Of a stretch of DNA of 64,000 nucleotides, positions 42,921 through 50,613 are shown piece by piece (within the stretch, counting starts at the first letter, position 1; each line of letters starts with the position of its first letter). Under the pieces are notes generated by a model. That model worked only from the letters and a program-made list of their open reading frames with translations, did no database searches and had not been told where the DNA came from. The translations under genes were made by a program, and so were the position numbers. This DNA is from Rhodanobacter_A agri. Lineage in GTDB: Bacteria > Pseudomonadota > Gammaproteobacteria > Xanthomonadales > Rhodanobacteraceae. The DNA lies in the NCBI RefSeq assembly GCF_044904705.1, contig NZ_JADIKL010000004.1, forward strand, positions 62,001 through 126,000. Reading direction: 5' to 3'.

Positions 42921-44096
42921 TCAGCAAGCCCGCCGCAACAGGCGTCGGGCCGCAACCCGCGCCTCGCCGTCGCGTGCGACCAGAGACTCCACATCGACCA
43001 CGGCTTGCGGCGGCAGTTCCGTGAGCACGGCTTCCACCACCTCGGCAATGGCGAGGAAGGGCAGTGCGCCAGCCAGGAAGGCTTCCACCGCCACCTCGTT
43101 CGCGGCGTTCAGGATGGCCGGCGCGTCGCCACCGGCGCGCAGCGCCTGGAAGGCGAGGGCGAGGCAGCGGAAGGTTTCCAGGTCCGGCGCCTCGAATTGC
43201 AGCGCGCCGCTGCTGGCGAGGTCCAGCGGGGCCACGCCCGCTTCCACCCGTTCCGGCCAGGCCAGCGCATGGGCGATCGCGGTGCGCATGTCCGGGTTGC
43301 CGAGCTGGGCCAGCACCGAGCCGTCCACGTATTCCACCAGCGAATGCACCAGGCTTTGCGGGTGGACCAGCACCTGGATCGCATCGGCCGGCGCGCCGAA
43401 CAGGTGGTGCGCCTCGATCACTTCCAGGCCCTTGTTCATCAGTGTGGCCGAATCCACCGAGATCTTGCGGCCCATCGACCACTTGGGGTGCTTGCAGGCC
43501 TGGTCCGGCGTCACGGCCGCCAGTTCGGCGCGCGTGCGGCCGCGGAACGGGCCGCCGGAGGCGGTGAGGATCAGCTTGCGCACGCCGCTGGCGCGCAGGT
43601 CCGGGCGCCCGCCGGGCAGGCACTGGAAGATCGCGTTGTGCTCGGAGTCGACTGGGATCAGTTCGCCGCCGCCAGCGCGCAACGCCTCCAGCAGCAATGG
43701 GCCGGCCAGCACGATGGATTCCTTGTTGGCCAGCAGCAGGCGCTTGCCGGCGCGGGCGGCGGCGAGGGTGGAATCCAGTCCGGCGGCACCGACGATCGCG
43801 GCTACTACCGTGTCGCACTGTGGGCTCGATGCGGCGGCGGTGAGCGCGGCATGGCCGCTGGCCACCTCGCAGCGCACGCCGGCGGCAGCGAGCCGGCGCG
43901 CCAGTTCGCCTTCGAGCGCGGGGTCGGCGATCACTGCCAGCTCGGGGCGGTGCGTGACGCACAAGCCGGCGAGCGCCTCCACGTTGCGGTGCGCGCTCAG
44001 CACGCTGGTGCGGAAGCGCTCCGGATGCCTGGCAATCACGTCCAGCGTGCTGGCCCCGATCGAGCCGGTGGCGCCGAGTACCGCGATCCGTTTCAT
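42921..44096 (-). CDS. dxr: 1-deoxy-D-xylulose-5-phosphate reductoisomerase
   Basis: Dxr (IspC) makes MEP, the first committed step of the non-mevalonate isoprenoid pathway, using NADPH. The 391-residue product starts at ATG 44096 and has the NADPH motif AVLGATGSIGASTLDV, the metal-binding region VDSEHNAIFQCL, and SLVHSLVEYVDGSVLAQ. It feeds UppS here and IspA at 23935. It lies 15 bp downstream of cdsA. Confidence 0.97.
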   Translation of the reverse strand: MKRIAVLGATGSIGASTLDVIARHPERFRTSVLSAHRNVEALAGLCVTHRPELAVIADPALEGELARRLAAAGVRCEVASGHAALTAAASSPQCDTVVAAIVGAAGLDSTLAAARAGKRLLLANKESIVLAGPLLLEALRAGGGELIPVDSEHNAIFQCLPGGRPDLRASGVRKLILTASGGPFRGRTRAELAAVTPDQACKHPKWSMGRKISVDSATLMNKGLEVIEAHHLFGAPADAIQVLVHPQSLVHSLVEYVDGSVLAQLGNPDMRTAIAHALAWPERVEAGVAPLDLASSGALQFEAPDLETFRCLALAFQALRAGGDAPAILNAANEVAVEAFLAGALPFLAIAEVVEAVLTELPPQAVVDVESLVARDGEARVAARRLLRRAC

Positions 44097-44111
44097 CGCC
44101 GCCGCCTCATC

Positions 44112-44930
44112 TCACAACCCCAGCAGCCACAGGCCTAGGGCGAACACCGGCAGGGCCGCGAACACGCTGTCCAGCCGGTCCAGCAGGCCGCCGTGGCCGG
44201 GGAAGATGGTGCCTGAATCCTTCACCTGAGCATGGCGCTTCATCAGGCTTTCCAGCAGGTCGCCCACAATGGAGGCGGCCACCGTGAATACAGCCAGCAC
44301 GGCGAGGCCGGGCATCGCCGTGCCGCGCACGCCGAGCAACCAGCCGCCAACCAGGGCGACCAGCACGCCTGCGACCAAGGCACCGTAAGCGCCGGCGCGG
44401 GTCTTGCCGGGGCTGATCTGCGGTGCCAGCTTGCGCTTGCCGAAGCGGCGTCCGCTGAAATAAGCGCCGATGTCGGCGGCCCACACGATGATCAGCGCCA
44501 GCAGCATCCACCAGTGGCCGTGCGGCTCACGGCCGTGCAGGGCGATCACCGCCATCCAGGCGGGGAACATCACGAAGGCACCGGCGACGAGCTTCAGTGC
44601 GCGGTTTTCCGGCGTCGGCGCCGCAGCGAAGGCGAAGCGCCCCAGCCACACGCAGGCCAGCAGCCACCACGCCACGCCCAGCACCAGCAGCAGCGTGGTC
44701 AACGGGCCAGCGTGCGCAAACCAAAGCAGCGCGAACAGCACGACAGCTACCAGGAGCAGGGCGATGCGCCCGCCCGCCTGCCGCACGCCGGCAAGGCGCG
44801 CCCATTCCTCCAGCGCGCCCAGGAACACCGCGGCGCCGACCACGGCGAACCACGGCGTGGGCAGCAGCAAGATGATCAGGATCGCCAGCGGCGCGAGCAG
44901 CAAGGCAGTGAGGACGCGCTGGGCCAGCAT
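44112..44930 (-). CDS. cdsA: Phosphatidate cytidylyltransferase
   Basis: CdsA makes CDP-diacylglycerol, the source of the main phospholipids. It is an integral membrane protein of 272 residues with about seven helices. The CDS signature appears near the end: ESLMKRHAQVKDSGTIFPGHGGLLDRLDS. The start ATG 44930 lies 2 bp after the uppS stop; the longer frame to 45158 only reads uppS in another frame. Confidence 0.96.
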   Translation of the reverse strand: MLAQRVLTALLLAPLAILIILLLPTPWFAVVGAAVFLGALEEWARLAGVRQAGGRIALLLVAVVLFALLWFAHAGPLTTLLLVLGVAWWLLACVWLGRFAFAAAPTPENRALKLVAGAFVMFPAWMAVIALHGREPHGHWWMLLALIIVWAADIGAYFSGRRFGKRKLAPQISPGKTRAGAYGALVAGVLVALVGGWLLGVRGTAMPGLAVLAVFTVAASIVGDLLESLMKRHAQVKDSGTIFPGHGGLLDRLDSVFAALPVFALGLWLLGL

Positions 44931-44932
44931 GC

Positions 44933-45670
44933 TTATCCCTTGTCCGAGGCGATCTGTTCGCCGGTACGACCGTATCGGCGCTCGCGCCGGCCAAAGTCCT
45001 CGATCGCCTGATGCAGACTGGCCTGGTCGAAGTCCGGCCACAGGGTATCGGTGAAATGCAGTTCGGCATAGGCCGCCTGCCAGAGCAGGAAGTTGCTGAG
45101 GCGGCACTCGCCGCCGGTGCGGATGAACAGATCCAGCGGCGGCAGCTCGGCCAGGCACATCCGCTCGCTCAGCGCAGCCTCGTCGATCGCCCCGGCGTGC
45201 AGTTCGCCACGCGCCACGGCAACGGCGGCCCGCTGCGCGGCCTGCACGATATCCCAGCGGCCACCATAGTTCACTGCGATGTTGAGGTGCAGCTTGCTGT
45301 TGTCCGCGGTGCGCGTCATCGCTGCCTGCATGCGCTCGCGCAGCGGTTCATCGAATGCGGCGAGGTCGCCGACGAAGCGCAGCCGTACGCCCTGGGCGTG
45401 CAGTTCCTCGGTTTCCTTGTCCAGCGCGCGCACGAACAGCGCCATCAGCGCGCCGACTTCTTCTTCGGGGCGCCGCCAGTTCTCGCTGGAGAAGGCGAAC
45501 AGGGTGAGCGCCTCGACACCTTCCCGCAGGCAGCCCTCCACCACCTCGCGTACCGCCTTGCGGCCGGCGTTGTGGCCGAAGCTGCGCGGCCGGCGGCGCG
45601 CCTTCGCCCAGCGGCCGTTGCCGTCCATCACGATGGCGATGTGGCGGGGGATGGCGGGTTTGGAAGTCAT
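44933..45670 (-). CDS. uppS: Undecaprenyl diphosphate synthase
   Basis: UppS makes the C55 carrier lipid for cell wall and O-antigen synthesis. The 245-residue product has the conserved IAIVMDGNGRWAKAR with catalytic D16, the FSSENWRRP loop and the end block DLFIRTGGECRLSNFLLWQ. It is a cis-prenyltransferase, unrelated to IspA. It starts at ATG 45670, 193 bp after the frr stop. Confidence 0.97.
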   Translation of the reverse strand: MTSKPAIPRHIAIVMDGNGRWAKARRRPRSFGHNAGRKAVREVVEGCLREGVEALTLFAFSSENWRRPEEEVGALMALFVRALDKETEELHAQGVRLRFVGDLAAFDEPLRERMQAAMTRTADNSKLHLNIAVNYGGRWDIVQAAQRAAVAVARGELHAGAIDEAALSERMCLAELPPLDLFIRTGGECRLSNFLLWQAAYAELHFTDTLWPDFDQASLHQAIEDFGRRERRYGRTGEQIASDKG

Positions 45671-45815
45671 GGTGCGGCTTGGGCCGATCCTTCCCTGGTA
45701 AGGGAAACGCCGCTCCGGAGGGGGCGGCTGGTTGCGTGGTCGTCGCGAGCTTGCCTCTCCCCCCCTGGCCTCTCTCCAGAGGGGCGGGCGCGTGGTCCGC
45801 GCGGATCCGCCGGCG

Positions 45816-45842
45816 GGCGCGTCGAAGTGCCTCGGACGCGCC
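45816..45842 (-). terminator. terminator-like hairpin after frr
   Basis: An 8-bp stem (GGCGCGTC and GACGCGCC) with an 11-nt loop lies 21 bp after the frr stop. No T-run follows on the minus strand, so it may only attenuate transcription into uppS. Confidence 0.35.
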
Positions 45843-45863
45843 GGCTGCGGCGGGATCGCGGGC

Positions 45864-46421
45864 TTACATGGACATCAACTCGTCTTCCTTGGCCTTCACC
45901 ACGCCGTCGACATCCTTCACGAAGCGGTCGGTGAGCTTCTGGATGTCGTCGTCGGCGCGGCGTTCCTCGTCCTCGCTGATCTGCTTGTCCTTGAGCAGAT
46001 CCTTGACCTTCTGCATGGCGTCGCGGCGCACATTGCGGATTGCGATCTTCGCGTTCTCGCCTTCGTGCGACACATGCTTGGCCAGCTCGCGGCGGCGCTC
46101 CTCGGTGAGCGGCGGCATGTTGAGGCGGATCACGGTGCCGGCGGTGGTCGGCGTGATGCCGATGTCCGAGGCCAGGATGGCCTTCTCGACCGGGCCGACC
46201 AGGCTCTTGTCGAACGGGGTGATGATGATGGAGCGCGAATCGCCGAGGGCGACCGAGGCCACCTGGTTCAGCGGCATCTCCGAACCGTAGGCCGGCACCT
46301 TGATGCCGTCCACCAGCGCGGTGCTGGCGCGGCCGGTGCGCAGGCGGGTGAGCTCATGCTTGAGCGCGTCGATACTCTTGCCCATGCGGGTCTGGGCATC
46401 GGTCTTGATGTCGTTGATCAT
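45864..46421 (-). CDS. frr: Ribosome recycling factor
   Basis: RRF splits the post-termination ribosome with EF-G. The 185-residue product is of normal length, with the conserved RTGRASTALVDGIKVPAYG, LNQVASVALGDSRSIIITPFD and the helical end REL-AKHVSHEGENAKIAIRN. The gene follows pyrH by 79 bp, the usual order. Confidence 0.98.
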   Translation of the reverse strand: MINDIKTDAQTRMGKSIDALKHELTRLRTGRASTALVDGIKVPAYGSEMPLNQVASVALGDSRSIIITPFDKSLVGPVEKAILASDIGITPTTAGTVIRLNMPPLTEERRRELAKHVSHEGENAKIAIRNVRRDAMQKVKDLLKDKQISEDEERRADDDIQKLTDRFVKDVDGVVKAKEDELMSM

Positions 46422-46500
46422 GGGCGTGTTCCGGTGGATCGGGCTAGCCGGCGAGTATAGCAGCGCGCGCCGCCACGGCTGGCGGGCGCGTCAGGGGCGC

Positions 46501-47220
46501 TCAGTTGTGGACCAGGGTGCCGATCGGCTCGCCGCGCATGATGCGCAGCAGATTGCCCGGCACCGTCATGTCGTAGATGCGCAGCGGCATGTCGTGGTCG
46601 CGGCACAGCGCGATCGCGGCGGTGTCCATCACCTTGAGGTTGCGCTGGATCACCTCGTTGTAGCTCAGGTCGTCGTAGCGCTTGGCTTCCGGGTGGCGGG
46701 CGGGATCGGCGGTGTACACGCCATCGACCTTGGTGGCCTTCAGCAGCAGGTTCGCACCGATCTCCACAGCGCGCAGGGCGGCGGCCGAGTCGGTGGTGAA
46801 GAACGGGTTGCCGGTGCCGGCCGCGAACAGCGCGATGCGGCCCTTCTCGATGTGGCGGATCGCCCGGCGGCGGATGAAGTCTTCGGCCACGTCGTGGATC
46901 TGGATCGCGCTCATCACCCGGGCGTAGCCGCCACGCTTTTCGATGGCATCGGCCATCGCCAGCGCGTTCATCACGGTGGCCAGCATGCCCATGTGGTCGC
47001 CGGTGACGCGGTCCATGCCGGTCGCCGCCAGGCCCTCGCCGCGGAAAATATTGCCGCCGCCGATCACTACGCCGACTTCGACGCCAGCGCGGCGCACCTC
47101 GATGATCTCGTCGGCCAGCCGGCCGATCACCTTCGGGTCGATGCCGTAGTCGGATTCGCCCATCAGCGCCTCGCCGGAGAGCTTGAGCAGGATGCGGCGG
47201 TACTGGGGCTGGTCGCTCAT
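46501..47220 (-). CDS. pyrH: Uridylate kinase
   Basis: PyrH phosphorylates UMP to UDP. The 239-residue product has the amino acid kinase fold: LLKLSGEALMG, VIGGGNIFRGEGLAATGMDR, and GTGNPFFTTDSAAALRA. The start ATG 47220 follows GGAGA. rpsB and tsf, often upstream of pyrH, are not here; sodB takes that place. Confidence 0.97.
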   Translation of the reverse strand: MSDQPQYRRILLKLSGEALMGESDYGIDPKVIGRLADEIIEVRRAGVEVGVVIGGGNIFRGEGLAATGMDRVTGDHMGMLATVMNALAMADAIEKRGGYARVMSAIQIHDVAEDFIRRRAIRHIEKGRIALFAAGTGNPFFTTDSAAALRAVEIGANLLLKATKVDGVYTADPARHPEAKRYDDLSYNEVIQRNLKVMDTAAIALCRDHDMPLRIYDMTVPGNLLRIMRGEPIGTLVHN

Positions 47221-47305
47221 GGGGTCTCCGGATTGTGTTGGCGCAAACCGTCACATTGTAGCGATTGCAGCTTCCTGCGGCGAGCTTGCGCAGGCGCCGG
47301 ATGTG

Positions 47306-47335
47306 AAAAAGGCGGGACCAGGAGGGTCCCGCCTT
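47306..47335 (-). terminator. Rho-independent terminator of sodB
   Basis: An 11-bp stem (AAGGCGGGACC and GGTCCCGCCTT) with a 5-nt loop is followed on the minus strand by a run of T residues (A at 47306-47310). It isolates sodB from pyrH. Confidence 0.9.
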
Positions 47336-47355
47336 GGGTCGCACCAGCGACTGGG

Positions 47356-47934
47356 TCAGGCGAGGTTCTTCGCCGCGAATTCCCAGTTGGCCAGGTTCCA
47401 GAACGCCTCCAGGTACTTCGGGCGGGCGTTGCGGTAGTCGATATAGTAGGCGTGCTCCCACACGTCCACCGTGAGCAGCGGCTTGTCGCTGCCGGTGATC
47501 GGGGTGGCTGCATTGGAGGTGTTGACGATACCCAGCGCGCCGTCCGGGCGCTGTACCAGCCAGGTCCAGCCCGAGCCGAAGTTGCCGGCGGCGGACTTGG
47601 TGAACTCCTCCTTGAACTTCTCGAACGAGCCGAACGCCTTGTTGATCGCGTCGGCCAGCTTGCCGGTGGGCTCGCTGCCGCCCTTCGGGCTCAGCGAATG
47701 CCAGTAGAAGGTGTGGTTCCAGATCTGCGCGGCGTTGTTGAACACACCGCCGGAGGACTTCTTGATGATGTCTTCCAGGCTGGCGCCCTCGAACTCGGTG
47801 CCCTTGACCAAGTTGTTGAGGTTGGTCACGTAGGCCTGGTGATGCTTGCCGTAGTGGTATTCCAGCGTCTCGGCGGAGATGTGCGGTTCGAGCGCGTTCT
47901 TTTCGTAGGGCAGCGGGGGGAGTTCGATCGCCAT
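47356..47934 (-). CDS. sodB: Superoxide dismutase, Fe type
   Basis: SodB converts superoxide to hydrogen peroxide and oxygen. The 192-residue product has the metal ligands in EYHYGKHHQAYV (H27), the NHTFYWHSL block (second His), and DVWEHAYYIDYRN (Asp and His). The glutamine in NNAAQIWNHTFYW is at the place typical of iron-type enzymes, so Fe is likelier than Mn. ATG 47934 follows AAGGAG with ideal spacing. Monocistronic. Confidence 0.96.
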   Translation of the reverse strand: MAIELPPLPYEKNALEPHISAETLEYHYGKHHQAYVTNLNNLVKGTEFEGASLEDIIKKSSGGVFNNAAQIWNHTFYWHSLSPKGGSEPTGKLADAINKAFGSFEKFKEEFTKSAAGNFGSGWTWLVQRPDGALGIVNTSNAATPITGSDKPLLTVDVWEHAYYIDYRNARPKYLEAFWNLANWEFAAKNLA

Positions 47935-48045
47935 GAATGGCTCCTTGAGGGTGGCTGGAAGAAGAGGTCGCGACGGCCGACGGCGGCCGATGGCCGACTG
48001 ATACAATACCGGTCCGCCTGCATTGTAAAGATGAAGCATCCTGCT

Positions 48046-48372
48046 ATGGACGTAAACGAGCGAATCAAGTCGCTGCTCGCCGCACACCCGATCGTGCTCT
48101 TCATGAAGGGCACGCCCGAGTTTCCGATGTGCGGTTTTTCCAGTCGCGCCGCACAGGCGCTGCAGCAGGCCGGCGCGCCGTTCCATGCGGTAAACGTGTT
48201 GGCCGACCCGGAGATCCGCGCGGCGCTGCCGCACTACGCGAACTGGCCGACTTTCCCGCAGCTGTTCATCGAGGGCGAGCTGATCGGCGGTTGCGACATC
48301 GTGGTGGACCTGCAGGCTTCCGGCGAGCTGGCGCGCATGGCCGGCGACGTGACCGGGGCGGCCCAGGAATGA
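48046..48372 (+). CDS. grxD: Monothiol glutaredoxin, Grx4 type
   Basis: GrxD carries and delivers iron-sulfur clusters with glutathione. The 108-residue product has the monothiol motif C29-G-F-S32 in FPMCGFSSRAAQ, the LFMKGTP segment and WPTFPQLFIEGELIGG. ATG 48046 is chosen; ATG 48031 in the same frame would add 5 residues. A TACAAT box at 48002-48007 may be the -10. Divergent from sodB. Its stop overlaps the start of the SDR gene (ATGA). Confidence 0.95.
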   Translation: MDVNERIKSLLAAHPIVLFMKGTPEFPMCGFSSRAAQALQQAGAPFHAVNVLADPEIRAALPHYANWPTFPQLFIEGELIGGCDIVVDLQASGELARMAGDVTGAAQE

Positions 48373-49139
48373 CACTGCCGATGGCGCACCTTCCCGCAGG
48401 CTGGATGCCTGCAAGCGATACGCTGGCCGGTCGCGTGGTGCTGGTCACCGGCGCCTATGGCGGCCTGGGCGGCGCGGTGGCGCGTGCGGCGACGCGCGCC
48501 GGCGCCACCGTGGTGATCAGCGGCAAGCGCAAGCGCCAGCTCGAGCAGTTGTATGACGCGATGCTGGCCGAGGGTTTGGCCGAGCCGGTGATCCATTCGC
48601 TGGACATGGAAACCGCAACGCCGCGCGAGTACACCGCGTTGGCCGACGGCCTGCGCCACGATTTCGGCCGGCTGGATGGCATTGCGCACTGCGCCGCCAG
48701 CTTCGCTGGACTTACTCCGGTCGGCATGCACAAGCCCGACGACTGGCTGCGCGCGATGCACGTCAACATCAATGCGCCGTTCGCGCTGACCCAGGCCTGC
48801 CTGCCGTTGCTGCAGCAGGCGGCCGACAGTGCGGTGGTGTTCGTGCTGGACGATCCGTCGCGGCTGGCGCGCGCGCACTGGGGTGCCTACGGCGCTTCGA
48901 AGGCGGCGCTGGAACGCTTCGCCGCCATCCTGCACGAAGAGACCGACGAGAGTTCCCTGCGCGTGCATGCGCTGCTGCCCGCACCGATGCGCACCAAGCT
49001 GCGCCGGCAGGCCTATTTCGGCGAGGACACCACGCAGCACCCGTTGCCGGATGCGACGGCGCAGGCCATGGTCTGGCTGCTCGGCGCGCAGGGACTGCCG
49101 GCGCGCGGCCGCGTGCTCGATTTGCGGGAAACGGCATGA
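48369..49139 (+). CDS. YciK-like short-chain dehydrogenase
   Basis: This 256-residue SDR protein starts in the grxD stop (ATGA). The cofactor motif is VLVTGAYGGLGGAVARA and the catalytic pair is Y-x-x-x-K in WGAYGASKAAL. The residue 13 places before the Tyr, where most SDR enzymes and E. coli YciK have Ser, is Asp here (in FVLDDPSRLAR), so catalysis may be altered or lost. YciK-type proteins have no firm substrate. Overlap with grxD and the next gene suggests an operon. Confidence 0.88.
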   Translation: MTLPMAHLPAGWMPASDTLAGRVVLVTGAYGGLGGAVARAATRAGATVVISGKRKRQLEQLYDAMLAEGLAEPVIHSLDMETATPREYTALADGLRHDFGRLDGIAHCAASFAGLTPVGMHKPDDWLRAMHVNINAPFALTQACLPLLQQAADSAVVFVLDDPSRLARAHWGAYGASKAALERFAAILHEETDESSLRVHALLPAPMRTKLRRQAYFGEDTTQHPLPDATAQAMVWLLGAQGLPARGRVLDLRETA

Positions 49140-49170
49140 CGAACGGCCATCGTCAAACAGGGGCGCGCTG

Positions 49171-49782
49171 ATGGAAACGCAGATGACCACCTTGGCGGCC
49201 GGGATCATGCTGTTCCTGATCATGGACCCGCTGGGCAATATCCCGATCTTCCTCAGCTTGCTCAAGGACGTGCCGCCCAAGCGCCGTCGCCGCGTGATGG
49301 TGCGCGAATTGCTGATCGCGCTCGGCGTGCTGCTCGGTTTCCTGGTGGGCGGGCAGTGGTTGTTGGACTTGCTGCAGCTCAAGCCCGATTCGATCAGCAT
49401 CGCTGGCGGCATCGTGCTGTTCCTGATCGGCATCCGCATGGTGTTCCCGCCGGCGGACGGCGGCGGCATCTTCGGCAAGTCCGGCAGCGGCGAGCCCTTC
49501 ATCGTGCCAATGGCGATCCCCGGCGTGGCCGGGCCCTCGGCCATGGCTGCGCTGCTGCTGCTTACCAACACCCAGCCGGGGCGCACCGCCGACTGGGCGA
49601 TCGCACTGATCGGCGCCTGGCTGGCCACGGCGGTGATCCTGCTGTGCTCCACTTACCTGTTCCGCTGGCTGGGCGAGAGCGTACTGACTGCGCTGGAGCG
49701 CGTGATGGGCATGTTGCTGATTGCCTTGTCCGTGCAGATGTTCATGGCCGGCGTAGCGGCCTTCCTGCACCTGAAGCTCTGA
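49171..49782 (+). CDS. MarC/YhgN family membrane protein
   Basis: A 203-residue inner-membrane protein with six helices and the family pattern FLIMDPLGNIPIFLSLL, VPMAIPGVAGPSAMAALLLL, and a final helix MLLIALSVQMFMAGV. Function is unknown; the family was once linked to multiple antibiotic resistance without proof. ATG 49171 lies 31 bp after the yciK stop. The repeat copy B starts at the last base of its stop codon. Confidence 0.93.
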   Translation: METQMTTLAAGIMLFLIMDPLGNIPIFLSLLKDVPPKRRRRVMVRELLIALGVLLGFLVGGQWLLDLLQLKPDSISIAGGIVLFLIGIRMVFPPADGGGIFGKSGSGEPFIVPMAIPGVAGPSAMAALLLLTNTQPGRTADWAIALIGAWLATAVILLCSTYLFRWLGESVLTALERVMGMLLIALSVQMFMAGVAAFLHLKL

Positions 49783-50048
49783 GAGCTTGTTCAATGTCCG
49801 CGCCGGGAGCTGTTTGCGCGCAGGCCAAGGAAGAACGAAGGAGTGGATGTCCGTCCACGACGGAGTGATGACGCGGGCATGGGGCAGACAGGCCCGGCCC
49901 CGGAACTTATAGGTGCAGGGGTTGCTCTCGCATGGCCGCCATGCGGCAGCGCGCGGCTTGACCCGTCAGGCAGGCGCTGCGCCACGCGCCATCACCTGAC
50001 GGCCATGCGAGAACAACGCGAGCTATGCGGAGACTTTGAACAGGCTCT
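49782..50048. repeat. Dispersed repeat, copy B, touching the marC stop
   Basis: A 267-bp relative of the element at 23159-23426. The right terminal repeat is complete; the left one has lost about 11 bp in its inner part. The internal stem (49921-49938 with 50000-50017) pairs at 17 of 18 positions although five base pairs differ from copy A. The first base of the repeat is the last base of the marC stop, so the element may now form the 3' end of that mRNA. No transposase is seen. Confidence 0.85.
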
Positions 50049-50233
50049 GGGCCTATCGGCAAGGGCGAGCGGCTGACATTCGGCGGCTGCGCTGGCGTGT
50101 TGCAGTCAACCATCCATCGAATACCGACACGCCCATTTGCCCATGGCCGGCATGGTGTATCCGGCAGATTCGGACAGGCCGCCGACACTTGCGTGCGGAT
50201 AATGGCAATTGTAAAGATACTGTCAGACGATCT

Positions 50234-50255
50234 CGCCAAAATGCTAACATTGGCG
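50234..50255. promoter_or_regulatory. inverted repeat upstream of the TonB receptor at 50614
   Basis: CGCCAA and TTGGCG are separated by 10 nt. The AT-rich surroundings and position in the promoter region suggest a regulator site, but it matches no consensus I know. Confidence 0.35.
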
Positions 50256-50387
50256 TAAGGATTCCACGGGCGAATCCAGAAGTTCAGCGGTCAGGATGCG
50301 ATTTTCGCCTTCGGACCGCACAAGCAATAGCCGCATTCATCCACCTGGCTTTACGGTCGGGTTTTTTTGCGCCTGAAGAAAGCGTTT

Positions 50388-50537
50388 TTTCTTGCACATT
50401 CAGCAAGAAATTGATGGGTGCGGCGAGATCCTGCAGTGCTGAGCGCTTCTGTTGCGGAGTGTGTTCGTGCGATCCGGATGGATCGCACGGTCGGCGGGGT
50501 AGTGCGGCAGGGAGCCGCGACGGTCGGCGTAGCCGAC
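50388..50537 (+). promoter_or_regulatory. structured leader of the TonB receptor at 50614
   Basis: Four hairpins follow each other: TTTCTTGC/GCAAGAAA (50388-50410), a 10-bp stem CGTGCGATCC/GGATCGCACG (50466-50489), GCGGC/GCCGC (50504-50518) and GTCGGC/GCCGAC (50523-50537). No known riboswitch consensus fits. The rest of the 831-bp gap 49783-50613 holds repeat copy B and no supported gene. Confidence 0.45.
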
Positions 50538-50613
50538 TTCGCGGTGCCGTTCGCTTCCTCCGGAACTGCAGGTTGAATCCGAATGAAAAATCCAACCATG
50601 GGGTTCTGACGTA

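Noticed and set aside
41478..44138. An 886-codon plus-strand frame
   Set aside because: Antisense to rseP and dxr.
50234..50613. A cobalamin or other known riboswitch before the receptor at 50614
   Set aside because: The conserved core sequences of the B12 riboswitch and other common classes were not seen.
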